Positions 32,901 to 40,278 are shown, numbered from the stretch's first letter. The stretch is DNA of 64,000 nt from Antarcticirhabdus aurantiaca (GCF_009765365.1 NZ_VTOM01000003.1:1-64000), one strand, 5' to 3'. Notes: generated from the letters alone by a model not told the origin. Numbers and translations: made by a program.

Positions 32901-33803
32901 TCACTCCGCGGCGAGCGGCAGGTCGTCCTCGGCGCAGACGAAGCCGGCGAAGCTCGCCGCGAGCTGCAGGAGGTGGTCGCGCAGCCGGGCGAAGCCGGAA
33001 TGGGGCTCGAAGCGCCGCTCGTGGGCGTAAAGCTCGCGGCTGATCTCGATCTGGATGGCGTGAACGCCCTCCGAGGGCCGCCCGTACCGCTCGGTGATGA
33101 AGCCGCCGGCATAGGGGCGGTTGCGCGTCACGTCGTAGCCGAGCGAGGCGAGGCGCTCCACGCAGAACGACACGAAGCGCGGCGCCGCGCTCGTTCCGAA
33201 GCGATCGCCGATCACCATGTCCGGCCGCCGCCCGCCGGGCATCGCCCGGACGCTGGAGGGCATGGAATGGCAGTCGATCAGGATCGCCATCCCGAACCGT
33301 CGCCGCGTATCCTGCACGAGGCGCTGGAGCGCTTCGTGGAAGGGCAGGTACACCGTTTCGATCCGCTGGAGGGCGTCGGCCGGCGCCAGCTTCCCGTGAT
33401 AAATCTCCTCCCGCTCGGCGACGATGCGCGGGATGGTGCCCAGCCCCCCGGCGACGCGGGCGGATCCCGAATTGACGTAGGTCGGAAGGGAGCCGTCGAA
33501 CATGGTGGGATCGAGCTCGTAGGGCTCGCGGTTCACGTCGATGTAGGCGCGCGGCAGGTTCAGCGAGATCAACGGCGCGCCGAGCTCGACGACGAAGTCG
33601 AACAAGCGGTCGACGAACAGGTCCTCGGAGCGGCGGATCGCCTCGGCATCGAGCCGGGAGGCGTCGAGGAACGCCTGGGGATAATGGCGGCCGCTGTGCG
33701 GCGAGCAGAACACGAAGGGAATGGACTGGAGCTTGGGAGCGGCGATCTCGAACGGCTGGATCCCGCCGTCCGGTCTTGGCGAAAACGGTCGTGTCTCGGT
33801 CAA
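32901..33803 (-). CDS. N-formylglutamate amidohydrolase family protein
   Basis: A 300-residue metal-dependent amidohydrolase of the FGase family, the group that hydrolyses N-formyl-L-glutamate in histidine degradation. VFCSPHSGRHYP at the start, RSEDLFVDRLFD, LPRAYIDVNREPYELDP, a later IDCHSMPS and GVHAIQIEISRELY are all as expected. Only a TTG start (33803) fits the conserved N-terminus; no ATG or GTG is available upstream within reason, and a weak AGG lies eight bases before. It is upstream of hisN on the same strand with a 61-base gap. No hut operon is nearby, so a role other than histidine use is possible. Confidence 0.88.
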   Translation of the reverse strand: MTETRPFSPRPDGGIQPFEIAAPKLQSIPFVFCSPHSGRHYPQAFLDASRLDAEAIRRSEDLFVDRLFDFVVELGAPLISLNLPRAYIDVNREPYELDPTMFDGSLPTYVNSGSARVAGGLGTIPRIVAEREEIYHGKLAPADALQRIETVYLPFHEALQRLVQDTRRRFGMAILIDCHSMPSSVRAMPGGRRPDMVIGDRFGTSAAPRFVSFCVERLASLGYDVTRNRPYAGGFITERYGRPSEGVHAIQIEISRELYAHERRFEPHSGFARLRDHLLQLAASFAGFVCAEDDLPLAAE

Positions 33804-33877
33804 GGCGCGCCTTTCGGGAAAGCTTCCACCTCTATATCGTGTCTCATCGAAAAATGCCGATCGTTCCTTTTAGAAAA

Positions 33878-33905
33878 TGTTGCCCCCTTCTGGTAGGGTG
33901 CAACA
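33878..33905. promoter_or_regulatory. Inverted repeat upstream of cpdR
   Basis: TGTTGCCCCCT at 33878-33888 and AGGGTGCAACA at 33895-33905, an 11-bp dyad with one mismatch around TCTGGT, 54 bases before the cpdR ATG. No run of T follows, so it is more like an operator or a leader hairpin than a terminator. Confidence 0.4.
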
Positions 33906-33959
33906 CTCGTAACGTAGCCTCCGCCGAGTTCGTTGCCTCGGCGTTTCCGGATGATCCGA

Positions 33960-34325
33960 ATGTCCAAGATCCTTCTCGCCGAAGATGACAACGACATGCG
34001 CCGCTTCCTCGCCAAGGCCTTGGAAAAGGCCGGCTACGAGGTGGTCGCGTTCGACAACGGCGGAAGCGCCTACGAGCGGCTCCGCGAGGAGCCCTTCTCC
34101 CTTCTCCTGACCGACATCGTCATGCCGGAGATGGACGGGATCGAGCTGGCGCGACGCGCCACGGAACTCGATCCGGACCTGAAGGTCATGTTCATCACGG
34201 GCTTCGCCGCCGTCGCCCTGAACCCCGACTCCAAGGCTCCGCGCGACGCCAAGATCCTGTCGAAGCCCTTCCACCTGCGCGAGCTGGTGGACGAGGTCGG
34301 CAAGATGCTCGAAGACGCCGCCTGA
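33960..34325 (+). CDS. cpdR: CpdR response regulator (ClpXP adaptor control)
   Basis: A 121-residue single-domain receiver. Acidic pocket LLAEDDNDMRRFLAKALEKAG, phosphorylatable Asp52 in LLLTDIVMPEMDG, and the conserved switch residues FITGFAAVAL and lysine in KILSKPFHLREL. In Caulobacter and rhizobia unphosphorylated CpdR recruits ClpXP for degradation of cell-cycle proteins, including CtrA-pathway regulators. I chose the ATG at 33960, which gives the family N-terminus MSKILLAEDD; the ATG at 33951 would add three residues. Followed by a hairpin and the tRNA-Val gene. Confidence 0.95.
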   Translation: MSKILLAEDDNDMRRFLAKALEKAGYEVVAFDNGGSAYERLREEPFSLLLTDIVMPEMDGIELARRATELDPDLKVMFITGFAAVALNPDSKAPRDAKILSKPFHLRELVDEVGKMLEDAA

Positions 34326-34353
34326 GGCGCTCTGCAGCCCTCCACTACGCCGA

Positions 34354-34390
34354 AGCGCCCTCCGGGTTTTGAGCCCGCCAGGAGGGCGCT
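34354..34390 (+). terminator. Probable terminator after cpdR
   Basis: A 10-bp perfect arm pair (34354-34363 with 34381-34390) around a 17-base loop that can itself form GGG/CCC pairs. No T-run follows, so it may work only partly. Confidence 0.5.
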
Positions 34391-34541
34391 CGTCGCCTCC
34401 TTCCCCTCGGAAGCGCTACCCGAACGGCGGCTCCGAACCCTTGATTCCACCTCTCCGCGCTTCGCGGAAATGTCCGGCAAAAAGGCTAAAATCCAGGCTT
34501 GACGGTGGCGCGGCCACATGGTCTAAGCCCCCTCGTCGGTT

Positions 34542-34616
<75 letters not shown>

Positions 34617-34691
34617 GCTGACATCTCATTGTATTCTCTGAGAAAACAGGCCCGAAAGGCGTCCCCGACTCCGGGCCCGAGAATCGGTTCT

Positions 34692-34711
34692 CCGACAGTT
34701 ATCCCGACAGT
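34692..34711. repeat. Short direct repeats next to the integrase end
   Basis: CCGACAGT occurs twice, at 34692-34699 and 34704-34711, 12 bases apart, between the tRNA and the integrase stop. Integrase arm-type sites often look like this; role not proven. Confidence 0.3.
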
Positions 34712-34725
34712 AACGATCGGTTCGG

Positions 34726-35937
34726 TCACGCGTCCTGCGTCCGACGTCGAGCCGCCGGCGGCTTGGGCCGGCGCCCCGCCCGCCCGCTGGTGAACGCGTC
34801 CCCGATCGATTCCTGGTAGTCCGGGTGGTGATGCCCGTAGACCGAGATCAGCGTGTCCGTCCGCATGCCGAGGAAGCCGGCGACGGCGTGCGGATCCTCG
34901 GCGCCCTGCAGGAGCCATGTCGCGGCCGTGTGGCGAAGGGAGTGACGGACGATCTCCTCGCCTTCCTCCCCGAGGACGTCGTCGACGAGACGGCGGAAAC
35001 CCTTCTTCGGGTCGCCCGGCCTACCCTTGTGGTACTCGCACAGGAACGTCGTCGCGGCCGCCGGATCGCCGCCGCCCTCCTGCCACCGGCGCAGGTGCGC
35101 CAGGAGCCGGCCGGGAATCCGGATCGAGGGCGCCCGCTTGGTCCGGGACGCCGTCTCGCCGGGCGCCTCCCGGTAGAAGACCCCACCGTCGACGTCGATC
35201 CACGGATGGCCCTCCCGTCGCTCGAACGAGGCTCTCCAGATTCGTCCGGAGCGCGTCCCGGTGTAGAGGCCGAACAGGATGAAGCGGGCGATGTGGCGCA
35301 TCGGTCGGCGCCTCGTCGCGACCTTCTCGCCCTTCCGGGGCCCGCGGTGGATCGTCTGGATCTCGCGCTTGCGATAGGCGTGCCAGACGAGCCGTGCGAC
35401 CGCGTCCCGCTCGAGGAATTCGGTCCGCGCCCCGGGCTTCTGCGGCAGCGTGACCTTCACGGCGTCGCGGCAGAGCTTGTCGGCGACGGCGAGGTTCACG
35501 GCCGAGCGCAGGTCCTCCAGCTCGCGCCGGGCCCCGCCCGTGCTCGGCGCCCGCCAGTCGACGTAGGCCTTGCACGTCGCCGAATCGATGGCGTCGAGGG
35601 TCATCTCGCCCCAGAACTTCATGAGGTTGTCGAAGCGCAGCGCGACCAGCTCGGCGCCGGCCAGCTCGTCCCCGCGGGCGGTGACGTAGTGCCGGACGAC
35701 GTCGGCGATGAGGACCTCGTCGGCCCGCTTGTTCTTCGCCAGCGGCTTCTCGGCGTGGGCGGCGCTCAGGTAGCGTTCGAGCGCCTGCGCAGCGCCTCGA
35801 TGGTCGTCAGCGCCGCAGCCCGTGCCGATCTTCTTCTTTCCGTCCCGGATGACCCATCCGCCGTGAGTGATCGCGCCGGCGGCGTTGCGGCGCTCGGGTT
35901 CGAGCCAGAGTCGGGGCGGGAGGCGTCTGCGCGGCAT
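34726..35937 (-). CDS. Tyrosine recombinase / phage-type integrase
   Basis: A 403-residue integrase. N-terminal arm- and core-binding parts (to about residue 200) are followed by the catalytic domain with Arg229 in GLYTGTRSGR, His332 and Arg335 in RHSLRHTAATWLL, a later His in YGHHHPDY and the nucleophile Tyr374. All key residues of the family are present, so the enzyme looks intact. The ATG at 35937 has GGAG six bases upstream and is preferred to the ATG at 35949. The reading frame overlaps the excisionase-like gene by 172 bases. It points toward tRNA-Val, the expected orientation for tRNA-site integration. Confidence 0.93.
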   Translation of the reverse strand: MPRRRLPPRLWLEPERRNAAGAITHGGWVIRDGKKKIGTGCGADDHRGAAQALERYLSAAHAEKPLAKNKRADEVLIADVVRHYVTARGDELAGAELVALRFDNLMKFWGEMTLDAIDSATCKAYVDWRAPSTGGARRELEDLRSAVNLAVADKLCRDAVKVTLPQKPGARTEFLERDAVARLVWHAYRKREIQTIHRGPRKGEKVATRRRPMRHIARFILFGLYTGTRSGRIWRASFERREGHPWIDVDGGVFYREAPGETASRTKRAPSIRIPGRLLAHLRRWQEGGGDPAAATTFLCEYHKGRPGDPKKGFRRLVDDVLGEEGEEIVRHSLRHTAATWLLQGAEDPHAVAGFLGMRTDTLISVYGHHHPDYQESIGDAFTSGRAGRRPKPPAARRRTQDA

Positions 35938-36164
35938 TCTTTTCTCCATCTCTCGATCCCTGCCCTGGTGACGAAGAATTTCCGTCCGAGGCGGGTCGCG
36001 TGCAGTCGGCCGGCATCCATCGCCGTCCGCATGATCTTGGGGGTGACGTGTCCGCCGAGTTCCGGCAGCCACATGGCCTGGTCGAGCGTGAGGAGCTGGT
36101 CCGGTCCGACCTCGTCGAAGTCCGGGATACCCAGGTCCACCTGCGCGACGACGAGCTGGTACAT
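35766..36164 (-). CDS. Excisionase-like DNA-binding protein
   Basis: A 132-residue protein with a MerR/Xis-like winged helix at residues about 25-80: LLTLDQAMWLPELGG then MRTAMDAGRLHATRLGRKFFVTRAGIERW, i.e. the helix, a wing with TRLGRK and a C-terminal RW that are typical of excisionase-fold proteins. GGAGAGGAG lies directly before the ATG. The last about 55 residues overlap the start of the integrase gene in another frame and are low-complexity (Ala/Arg/Ser), so the functional part may end near residue 80. Located directly upstream of the integrase, as expected for a directionality factor. Confidence 0.72.
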   Translation of the reverse strand: MYQLVVAQVDLGIPDFDEVGPDQLLTLDQAMWLPELGGHVTPKIMRTAMDAGRLHATRLGRKFFVTRAGIERWRKECRADASRPDSGSNPSAATPPARSLTADGSSGTERRRSARAAALTTIEALRRRSNAT

Positions 36165-36234
36165 CTCCTCTCCGTCGTTCGAATCATCGCACGTAGAGGT
36201 TCGCAGGTCGGACTCCCGATCCGCAAGCGAGGGC

Positions 36235-36250
36235 TTAACTGATGGTTAAC
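36235..36250. promoter_or_regulatory. Perfect CtrA box (TTAA-N7-TTAAC) in the island control region
   Basis: TTAA at 36235-36238, seven bases, TTAAC at 36246-36250, the full alphaproteobacterial CtrA consensus. It lies in the 133-base gap between the leftward excisionase/integrase genes and the rightward HTH gene, 47 bases before the latter's start. Confidence 0.6.
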
Positions 36251-36297
36251 GGGGCGGCATCATCCTCCCCGGATCGATTCGGCGAGGGAAGCCAAGC

Positions 36298-36651
36298 ATG
36301 CGTGAACGTCGAGAGAACTCCAGGCCGATAGCGGAGATCGAGGCCCTCGTCGTCCGGGTCGTCGGCGCCGCCCTGCCCGACCGCCTCGTGAGCTGGTTGG
36401 GCGTCTCGAAACGCAACGCGGAACGCTGGCTCTCGGGCGACAGCACGTACCCGCCCGCCGTCCTCGAGAAGCTCGACACGCTCGCCCCGCTCTGCGACGA
36501 GCTGGAGGACGACCTCCGCGCCCTCGTCGACGACTATAAGAAAGCCGGCGTCCCCGAGAACCTGCTCCGGATGCGGATCCGCGAGTTCTCGAAGACGCTG
36601 TCGGAAGAGCCGCCGCCGCGCCCCGCCCGGGCGGAATCGCCCGACCGGTAG
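36298..36651 (+). CDS. Small helix-turn-helix protein, possible element regulator
   Basis: A 117-residue soluble protein. Residues about 25-55 (LPDRLVSWLGVSKRNAERWLSGD) resemble a Cro/XRE-type helix-turn-helix, with the recognition helix in SKRNAERWL. The C-terminal half (LDTLAPLCDELEDDLRALVDDYKKAG) is an acidic amphipathic helix, and the tail is Pro/Arg-rich. GAGGGAAG lies before the ATG. It is divergent from the integrase/excisionase pair across a gap with a CtrA box, the position of a repressor or control gene in integrated elements. Function otherwise unknown. Confidence 0.7.
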   Translation: MRERRENSRPIAEIEALVVRVVGAALPDRLVSWLGVSKRNAERWLSGDSTYPPAVLEKLDTLAPLCDELEDDLRALVDDYKKAGVPENLLRMRIREFSKTLSEEPPPRPARAESPDR

Positions 36652-36656
36652 AATTA

Positions 36657-36690
36657 TCCAGAGGATTTCGAGATTTTCCAAAGGATTTCG
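36657..36690. repeat. Pair of 14-bp direct repeats upstream of the FtsH-like gene
   Basis: TCCA-G/A-AGGATTTCG at 36657-36670 and 36677-36690, 13 of 14 bases identical and exactly 20 bases (two helical turns) apart, in the most AT-rich patch of the island, about 75 bases before the FtsH-like start. A candidate operator or promoter element. Confidence 0.5.
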
Positions 36691-36762
36691 GTTTACCTTC
36701 CTCTCATCAGCCCACGGGCCGGCGACACATGCCGGCCACCGGGCAGAGCGAGGGAAGCCGCC

Positions 36763-38880
36763 ATGTCCGAGAAGGCACGTCCGCTCCGCGTCGTCGGGCG
36801 CCGGGAGATCCGGGAATCCGACAACGACGCCGACATCATGGAGCACCTCTGCTACGACGAGCAGGGGAACCTCATGATCGAGGAGACCGTGGAGGTCTCC
36901 GCCGACGACGCCGCCGTCATCGTGCAACAAGTCGCGCAGCGCCGGGAATCCGCGCTCCGGCTCGTCGACGCGCTGTCGCCATCGGCCTTCGCGGTCTACC
37001 TGGCTTTCCAAGCGGCCCTGGAAGCGCCGGCCGAAGCCGAGGCCGTCCGGCGCCGCCTGGACGGCGATCCGGACCACCTTCTCGTCGCCGTGCGCCTCCC
37101 TTCGTTCGACTGGTACACCGCCGCCGAGAAGGCCTTCGCTGCCGTCGTCGCGCTCCTCGTCGTCGACCGTCTCGAGATCAAGTTCGCGACCACGATCGTG
37201 ATGACGGAGTGGAACCGCGAGGCGAACGGATACCGCCTGCCGGCGCGGACGCTCCTGTCCGCAGCCAAGCGCGTGCACACCATCGCTACCTTCGCCGGCG
37301 ACGACCAGCTCCCACCCGACCTTCGGCCTTTCTGCGACATCGTTCTCGACCTCAGCAGCATCGGCGTCGCCTGTTTCGAGAAGGCCATCTCGCGAGAATT
37401 CGACTGGCCGGCGGAGCACGTCGGCTGGTCGCCGACGATCGATCTCGATCTTCTCGCGCCGGAGCTGCTCGACGCCGTCGTCGACCGCGCTCCCGATATC
37501 ACGTCTGTCGTTCCTTTCCTCGGCCGGCTGCTGAATGCGCGGGCGGTTGCGAGGGCGCAGTCGAAGGCGAGAGCGGCCGAGGAGGAGCGGAAGAAGGCGG
37601 CTAAGTCCGCGCCGGCGACGGAGGTCCTGCGCCCGACCTCTCCCAAGCTCGAGGACCTGCACGGCTACGGCGCCGCGGCGGAATGGGGGCGCTCGCTCGT
37701 CGACGACCTTCGCCTGTACGCCGCCGGCAAGCTCGGCTGGATCGACGTCGACGGAGGTTGCCTGCTTCACGGCGCTCCCGGCACCGGCAAGACGTTGATG
37801 GCAGGCGCGCTCGCCGCCTCCGCAGGCCTGCCGTTCATCGCCGCCAGCTTCGCGCAATGGACGGCGACCGGGCGCAGCTACCAGGGCGACACGATCAGCG
37901 CCATGCGGAAGACCTTCGCGCTCGCGAACGAGCACGCGCCATGCATCCTGTTCATCGACGAGATAGACTCGATACCGGCACGCGGCAGTTCCCAGCAGCA
38001 CGACGACTACTGGGTGCCGATCGTCAACGCGCTCCTCGAGTGCCTTGACGGCTCCAGCCGTCGAGAAGGCGTGGTCGTCCTGGCCGCCTGCAACAACCCG
38101 GCCGCGCTCGATCCCGCTCTCGTGCGCTCTGGCCGCCTCGATCGCCGCTTCGAGATCGGCCTTCCTGACGAGGACGCGCTCCTGCGCATCTTCGGTCACC
38201 ACCTGCCGGGCGCCGACCTCGAAGACCTGGCGCCGGCGGCGACCGTGTTGGCGGGCTCGACGAGCGGAGCCGACGTCGCCCGCATCGCACGGGAGGCGCG
38301 TCGTGTCGCCCGACGCGCCGGCCGAGAGGTGACGGCGCAGGACCTGCTCGCGATCGCGATGCCGCCGGATCCGCTCTCGCCACGCGACCGTCGCCTGGTC
38401 GCCGTCCACGAGGCCGGTCACGCCGTCGCGTGCCTCGCACAAGGGCGGATTCCGGACTCGCTCTCCGTCGTTGCCGGCCAAGTGAATCACGGCGGCGTCC
38501 TCGTCGCGCACGGCCTCGGCATGGGGCGCCTTGCGGAGGTCGAGGCCGAAGTCGTCGTGCGCCTCGCCGGCCGGGCGGCCGAGGAGGTCATCCTGGGCGA
38601 GCCGTCCGCCGGAGCCGAGAACGACCTGAAGTTCGCGACGGCGCTCGTCGTCCAAGCCTTCGGCAACAGCGGCCTGGGCGGGCGCCTTCTTCACGGGGAG
38701 CGTGTCGACGGACATCTCGTCGAGGCACGCCTGCGCGAGCTGTACGGTCGCGCCCTGCGCCTGATCGGCGAGCGGCGGCAGGCGGTGGAGGCGTTGGCGG
38801 ATCTCGCGATGGAGCGCCGCGTCCTGGGGAAGAAGGCGCTCGAGGCATTCGCGGCCGAGCACGGATCGGGAGGGCGGTGA
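36763..38880 (+). CDS. Soluble FtsH-like AAA+ zinc protease (AAA + M41) without membrane anchor
   Basis: A 705-residue protein. Residues 1-300 are unlike FtsH and have no transmembrane segment or signal; their role is unknown. The AAA+ domain follows with Walker A GAPGTGKT (337-344), Walker B CILFIDEID (394-402), a pore-loop region where FtsH's F-V-G appears as Y-Q-G, and a second region of homology with DPALVRSGRLDRRF. The peptidase M41 domain has HEAGH (549-553) and the third zinc ligand Asp621 in GAENDLKFA. All catalytic parts are intact. FtsH is normally a membrane protein; this one should be cytosolic. GAGGGAAG precedes the ATG. It leads the operon of small genes, with the next start one base after its stop, so it is probably the core enzyme of the island's system; substrate unknown. 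Confidence 0.9.
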   Translation: MSEKARPLRVVGRREIRESDNDADIMEHLCYDEQGNLMIEETVEVSADDAAVIVQQVAQRRESALRLVDALSPSAFAVYLAFQAALEAPAEAEAVRRRLDGDPDHLLVAVRLPSFDWYTAAEKAFAAVVALLVVDRLEIKFATTIVMTEWNREANGYRLPARTLLSAAKRVHTIATFAGDDQLPPDLRPFCDIVLDLSSIGVACFEKAISREFDWPAEHVGWSPTIDLDLLAPELLDAVVDRAPDITSVVPFLGRLLNARAVARAQSKARAAEEERKKAAKSAPATEVLRPTSPKLEDLHGYGAAAEWGRSLVDDLRLYAAGKLGWIDVDGGCLLHGAPGTGKTLMAGALAASAGLPFIAASFAQWTATGRSYQGDTISAMRKTFALANEHAPCILFIDEIDSIPARGSSQQHDDYWVPIVNALLECLDGSSRREGVVVLAACNNPAALDPALVRSGRLDRRFEIGLPDEDALLRIFGHHLPGADLEDLAPAATVLAGSTSGADVARIAREARRVARRAGREVTAQDLLAIAMPPDPLSPRDRRLVAVHEAGHAVACLAQGRIPDSLSVVAGQVNHGGVLVAHGLGMGRLAEVEAEVVVRLAGRAAEEVILGEPSAGAENDLKFATALVVQAFGNSGLGGRLLHGERVDGHLVEARLRELYGRALRLIGERRQAVEALADLAMERRVLGKKALEAFAAEHGSGGR

Positions 38881-38881
38881 A

Positions 38882-39070
38882 ATGGTCATCGCCCTGCCGG
38901 CCGCCGTCCGCGCCCGCCTCGCCGCGATCGAAGCCGACGAGGGCGTTCCCGTCGCCGAGCTGATCCACCAAGCGGTCGACGTGTGGTCCCGCCTCGATGC
39001 CGACGGCCGGAAGATTCTCGGCATCGCCGCGCTGCAGCTCGTCGTCGAGCGGATGCGGAGGCCGTCGTGA
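38882..39070 (+). CDS. Small helical protein A, paralogue of the gene at 39240
   Basis: A 62-residue protein beginning one base after the FtsH-like stop. Pattern: VRARLAAIEADEGVPVAE, then LIHQAVDVWSRLDADGRKIL and a C-terminal helix. It aligns along nearly its full length with the 63-residue protein at 39240 (shared LA-x-x-EADE-x-V, A-x-D-x-WSR-x-D-x-DGR and RRP/RGP end). Its shape is reminiscent of ribbon-helix-helix or small adaptor proteins. Unknown function; the position suggests partnership with the protease, which is inference. The stop overlaps the GTG start of the next gene. Confidence 0.65.
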   Translation: MVIALPAAVRARLAAIEADEGVPVAELIHQAVDVWSRLDADGRKILGIAALQLVVERMRRPS

Positions 39071-39243
39071 TCATCGAGGTCGACCTGCCCGATCGAGTCG
39101 TCCGGCTGATCGACGAGGCGGCGGCGCGATGGGGCCTGACACGCGATCAGGCGTTCGCTGCCCTCGTCGTCGCCGGCGAGTGTGAGCTGACGGCGGCCTA
39201 CGTCCGCCGCTGTCTCGACCATGCCTACGGAGAGCTGTCATGA
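39067..39243 (+). CDS. Ribbon-helix-helix-like small protein
   Basis: A 58-residue protein with a GTG start at 39067 that overlaps the stop of the previous gene (GTGA). The sequence IIEVDLPDRVVRLIDEAAARWGLTRDQAFAALV has the beta strand, helix, turn, helix spacing of a ribbon-helix-helix (CopG/MetJ-like) DNA-binding domain, the fold common among antitoxins and small repressors. Its stop overlaps the next start by ATGA. No toxin is recognised next to it. Confidence 0.6.
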   Translation: MIIEVDLPDRVVRLIDEAAARWGLTRDQAFAALVVAGECELTAAYVRRCLDHAYGELS

Positions 39244-39431
39244 ACGTCGAGATTGTCGACGAGCGCGTCCGCCGCCGGCTGGCCCGCCTTGAAGCCGACG
39301 AGAACGTGGACACGGAAGCCCTCGTCCGCGAGGCGGCCGACCTCTGGTCCCGCGTTGACGACGACGGACGCCAGTGCCTGCGCGAACTCGTCACCAGGTG
39401 GCAGCTGGACCATCTGCGGGGGCCGCGATGA
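39240..39431 (+). CDS. Small helical protein A', paralogue of the gene at 38882
   Basis: A 63-residue protein with RRRLARLEADENVDTEALV, then REAADLWSRVDDDGRQCL and a C-terminal helix ending HLRGPR. The match to protein A is full-length and about half of positions are alike. The A, ribbon-helix-helix, A' order with overlapping starts suggests duplication within the cassette. ATGA overlaps on both sides. Confidence 0.65.
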   Translation: MNVEIVDERVRRRLARLEADENVDTEALVREAADLWSRVDDDGRQCLRELVTRWQLDHLRGPR

Positions 39432-39772
39432 CCGTCGAGACCATCATCGTCCAGGTGCCCAAGTGGGTCGTCGTCGCTCTCCATCACGCCGCCGGCGCCG
39501 CCCCCGTCCAGGCCGCCCTCGGCTTCGGCCTGCGCGTCGCGCTCAACGTGGCGCCTGGAGTCCGCCGGGTGCTCGCCGACCAGCTCCTTGAGCCCGGCGT
39601 CAGCGAGCGCGTCGACCTCGCCGTCCATCTCTCCGGCGCCGCCGCTTGGCCGGCCGACGACATGCCGATCGCCGAGGTCGTCGAGCTGGCGGCCATGCTG
39701 TCGGCGATCGTCGCGGTCGACCCCGCCGTCGAGATCGACATCGCGCTCCTGCTCCATGTCGAGGACGCATGA
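39428..39772 (+). CDS. Unrecognised 114-residue protein of the island operon
   Basis: A soluble, Ala/Val-rich, acidic protein (TVETIIVQVPKWVVVALHH start; DIALLLHVEDA end). No family is recognised. Start overlaps the stop of A' and its stop overlaps the start of the phosphoesterase, both by ATGA, which argues for real translation as part of the operon. Confidence 0.55.
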   Translation: MTVETIIVQVPKWVVVALHHAAGAAPVQAALGFGLRVALNVAPGVRRVLADQLLEPGVSERVDLAVHLSGAAAWPADDMPIAEVVELAAMLSAIVAVDPAVEIDIALLLHVEDA

Positions 39773-40278
39773 CGACGTTCTTCACGGCCGACACGCACTT
39801 CGGCCACGCCCGCATCGTCGACTTGTCTCGCCGGCCGTTCGAGGGCGTCGTCGAGATGCGCGAGGCCCTCATCCGCAACTGGAACGCCGTCGTTCGCGAG
39901 AGCGACGACGTCTGGCATCTCGGCGACTTCGCGTACCGTGCGACCGCAGGCGAGGCCGAGCGCGTCTTCGAGCGGCTGAACGGCCGCAAGCATCTCGTCG
40001 TCGGCAACCACGACGGCGAGGCGACCTGCGCCCTGCCTTGGGCGTCCGTCCAGCCGGCAGCGGAGATCGCTGTCGACGGCCAGCGGCTGTTCCTGGCGCA
40101 TTATCCAATGCTGGAGTGGCCGGGATACTGGCGGCAGGCCGTCCACCTCTTCGGCCATGTCCACGGCAACCGCGCCGGCGTCGGCCGCTCTTGTGACGTC
40201 GGCGTCGACGCCTGGGGCTACCGGCCGGTCCGCTTGTCCGAGGTCCTCAGGCGGATCGGGGACGCGGTCAATGAGTGA
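39769..40278 (+). CDS. Calcineurin-like phosphoesterase (169 aa)
   Basis: A compact metallophosphoesterase. The metal motifs are all visible: FTADTHFGH (D-x-H), HLGDFAY (GD), VVGNHDGE (GNHD), LAHYPMLEW (H) and LFGHVHGNRA (GHVH). These proteins hydrolyse phosphomono- or diesters with two metal ions; the substrate may be a nucleotide, a 5' end or a protein phosphate. The starting ATG overlaps the previous stop. Another, longer enzyme of the same fold lies 220 bases downstream in the same operon. Confidence 0.88.
   Translation: MTTFFTADTHFGHARIVDLSRRPFEGVVEMREALIRNWNAVVRESDDVWHLGDFAYRATAGEAERVFERLNGRKHLVVGNHDGEATCALPWASVQPAAEIAVDGQRLFLAHYPMLEWPGYWRQAVHLFGHVHGNRAGVGRSCDVGVDAWGYRPVRLSEVLRRIGDAVNE

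Noticed and set aside
36235..39222. 995-codon minus frame across the FtsH-like gene
   Set aside because: Low-complexity shadow of the protease gene, whose motifs are intact on the + strand.
38882..39243. Classical toxin-antitoxin pair
   Set aside because: The ribbon-helix-helix-like protein resembles an antitoxin, but neither neighbour resembles a known toxin and both neighbours are paralogues of each other.
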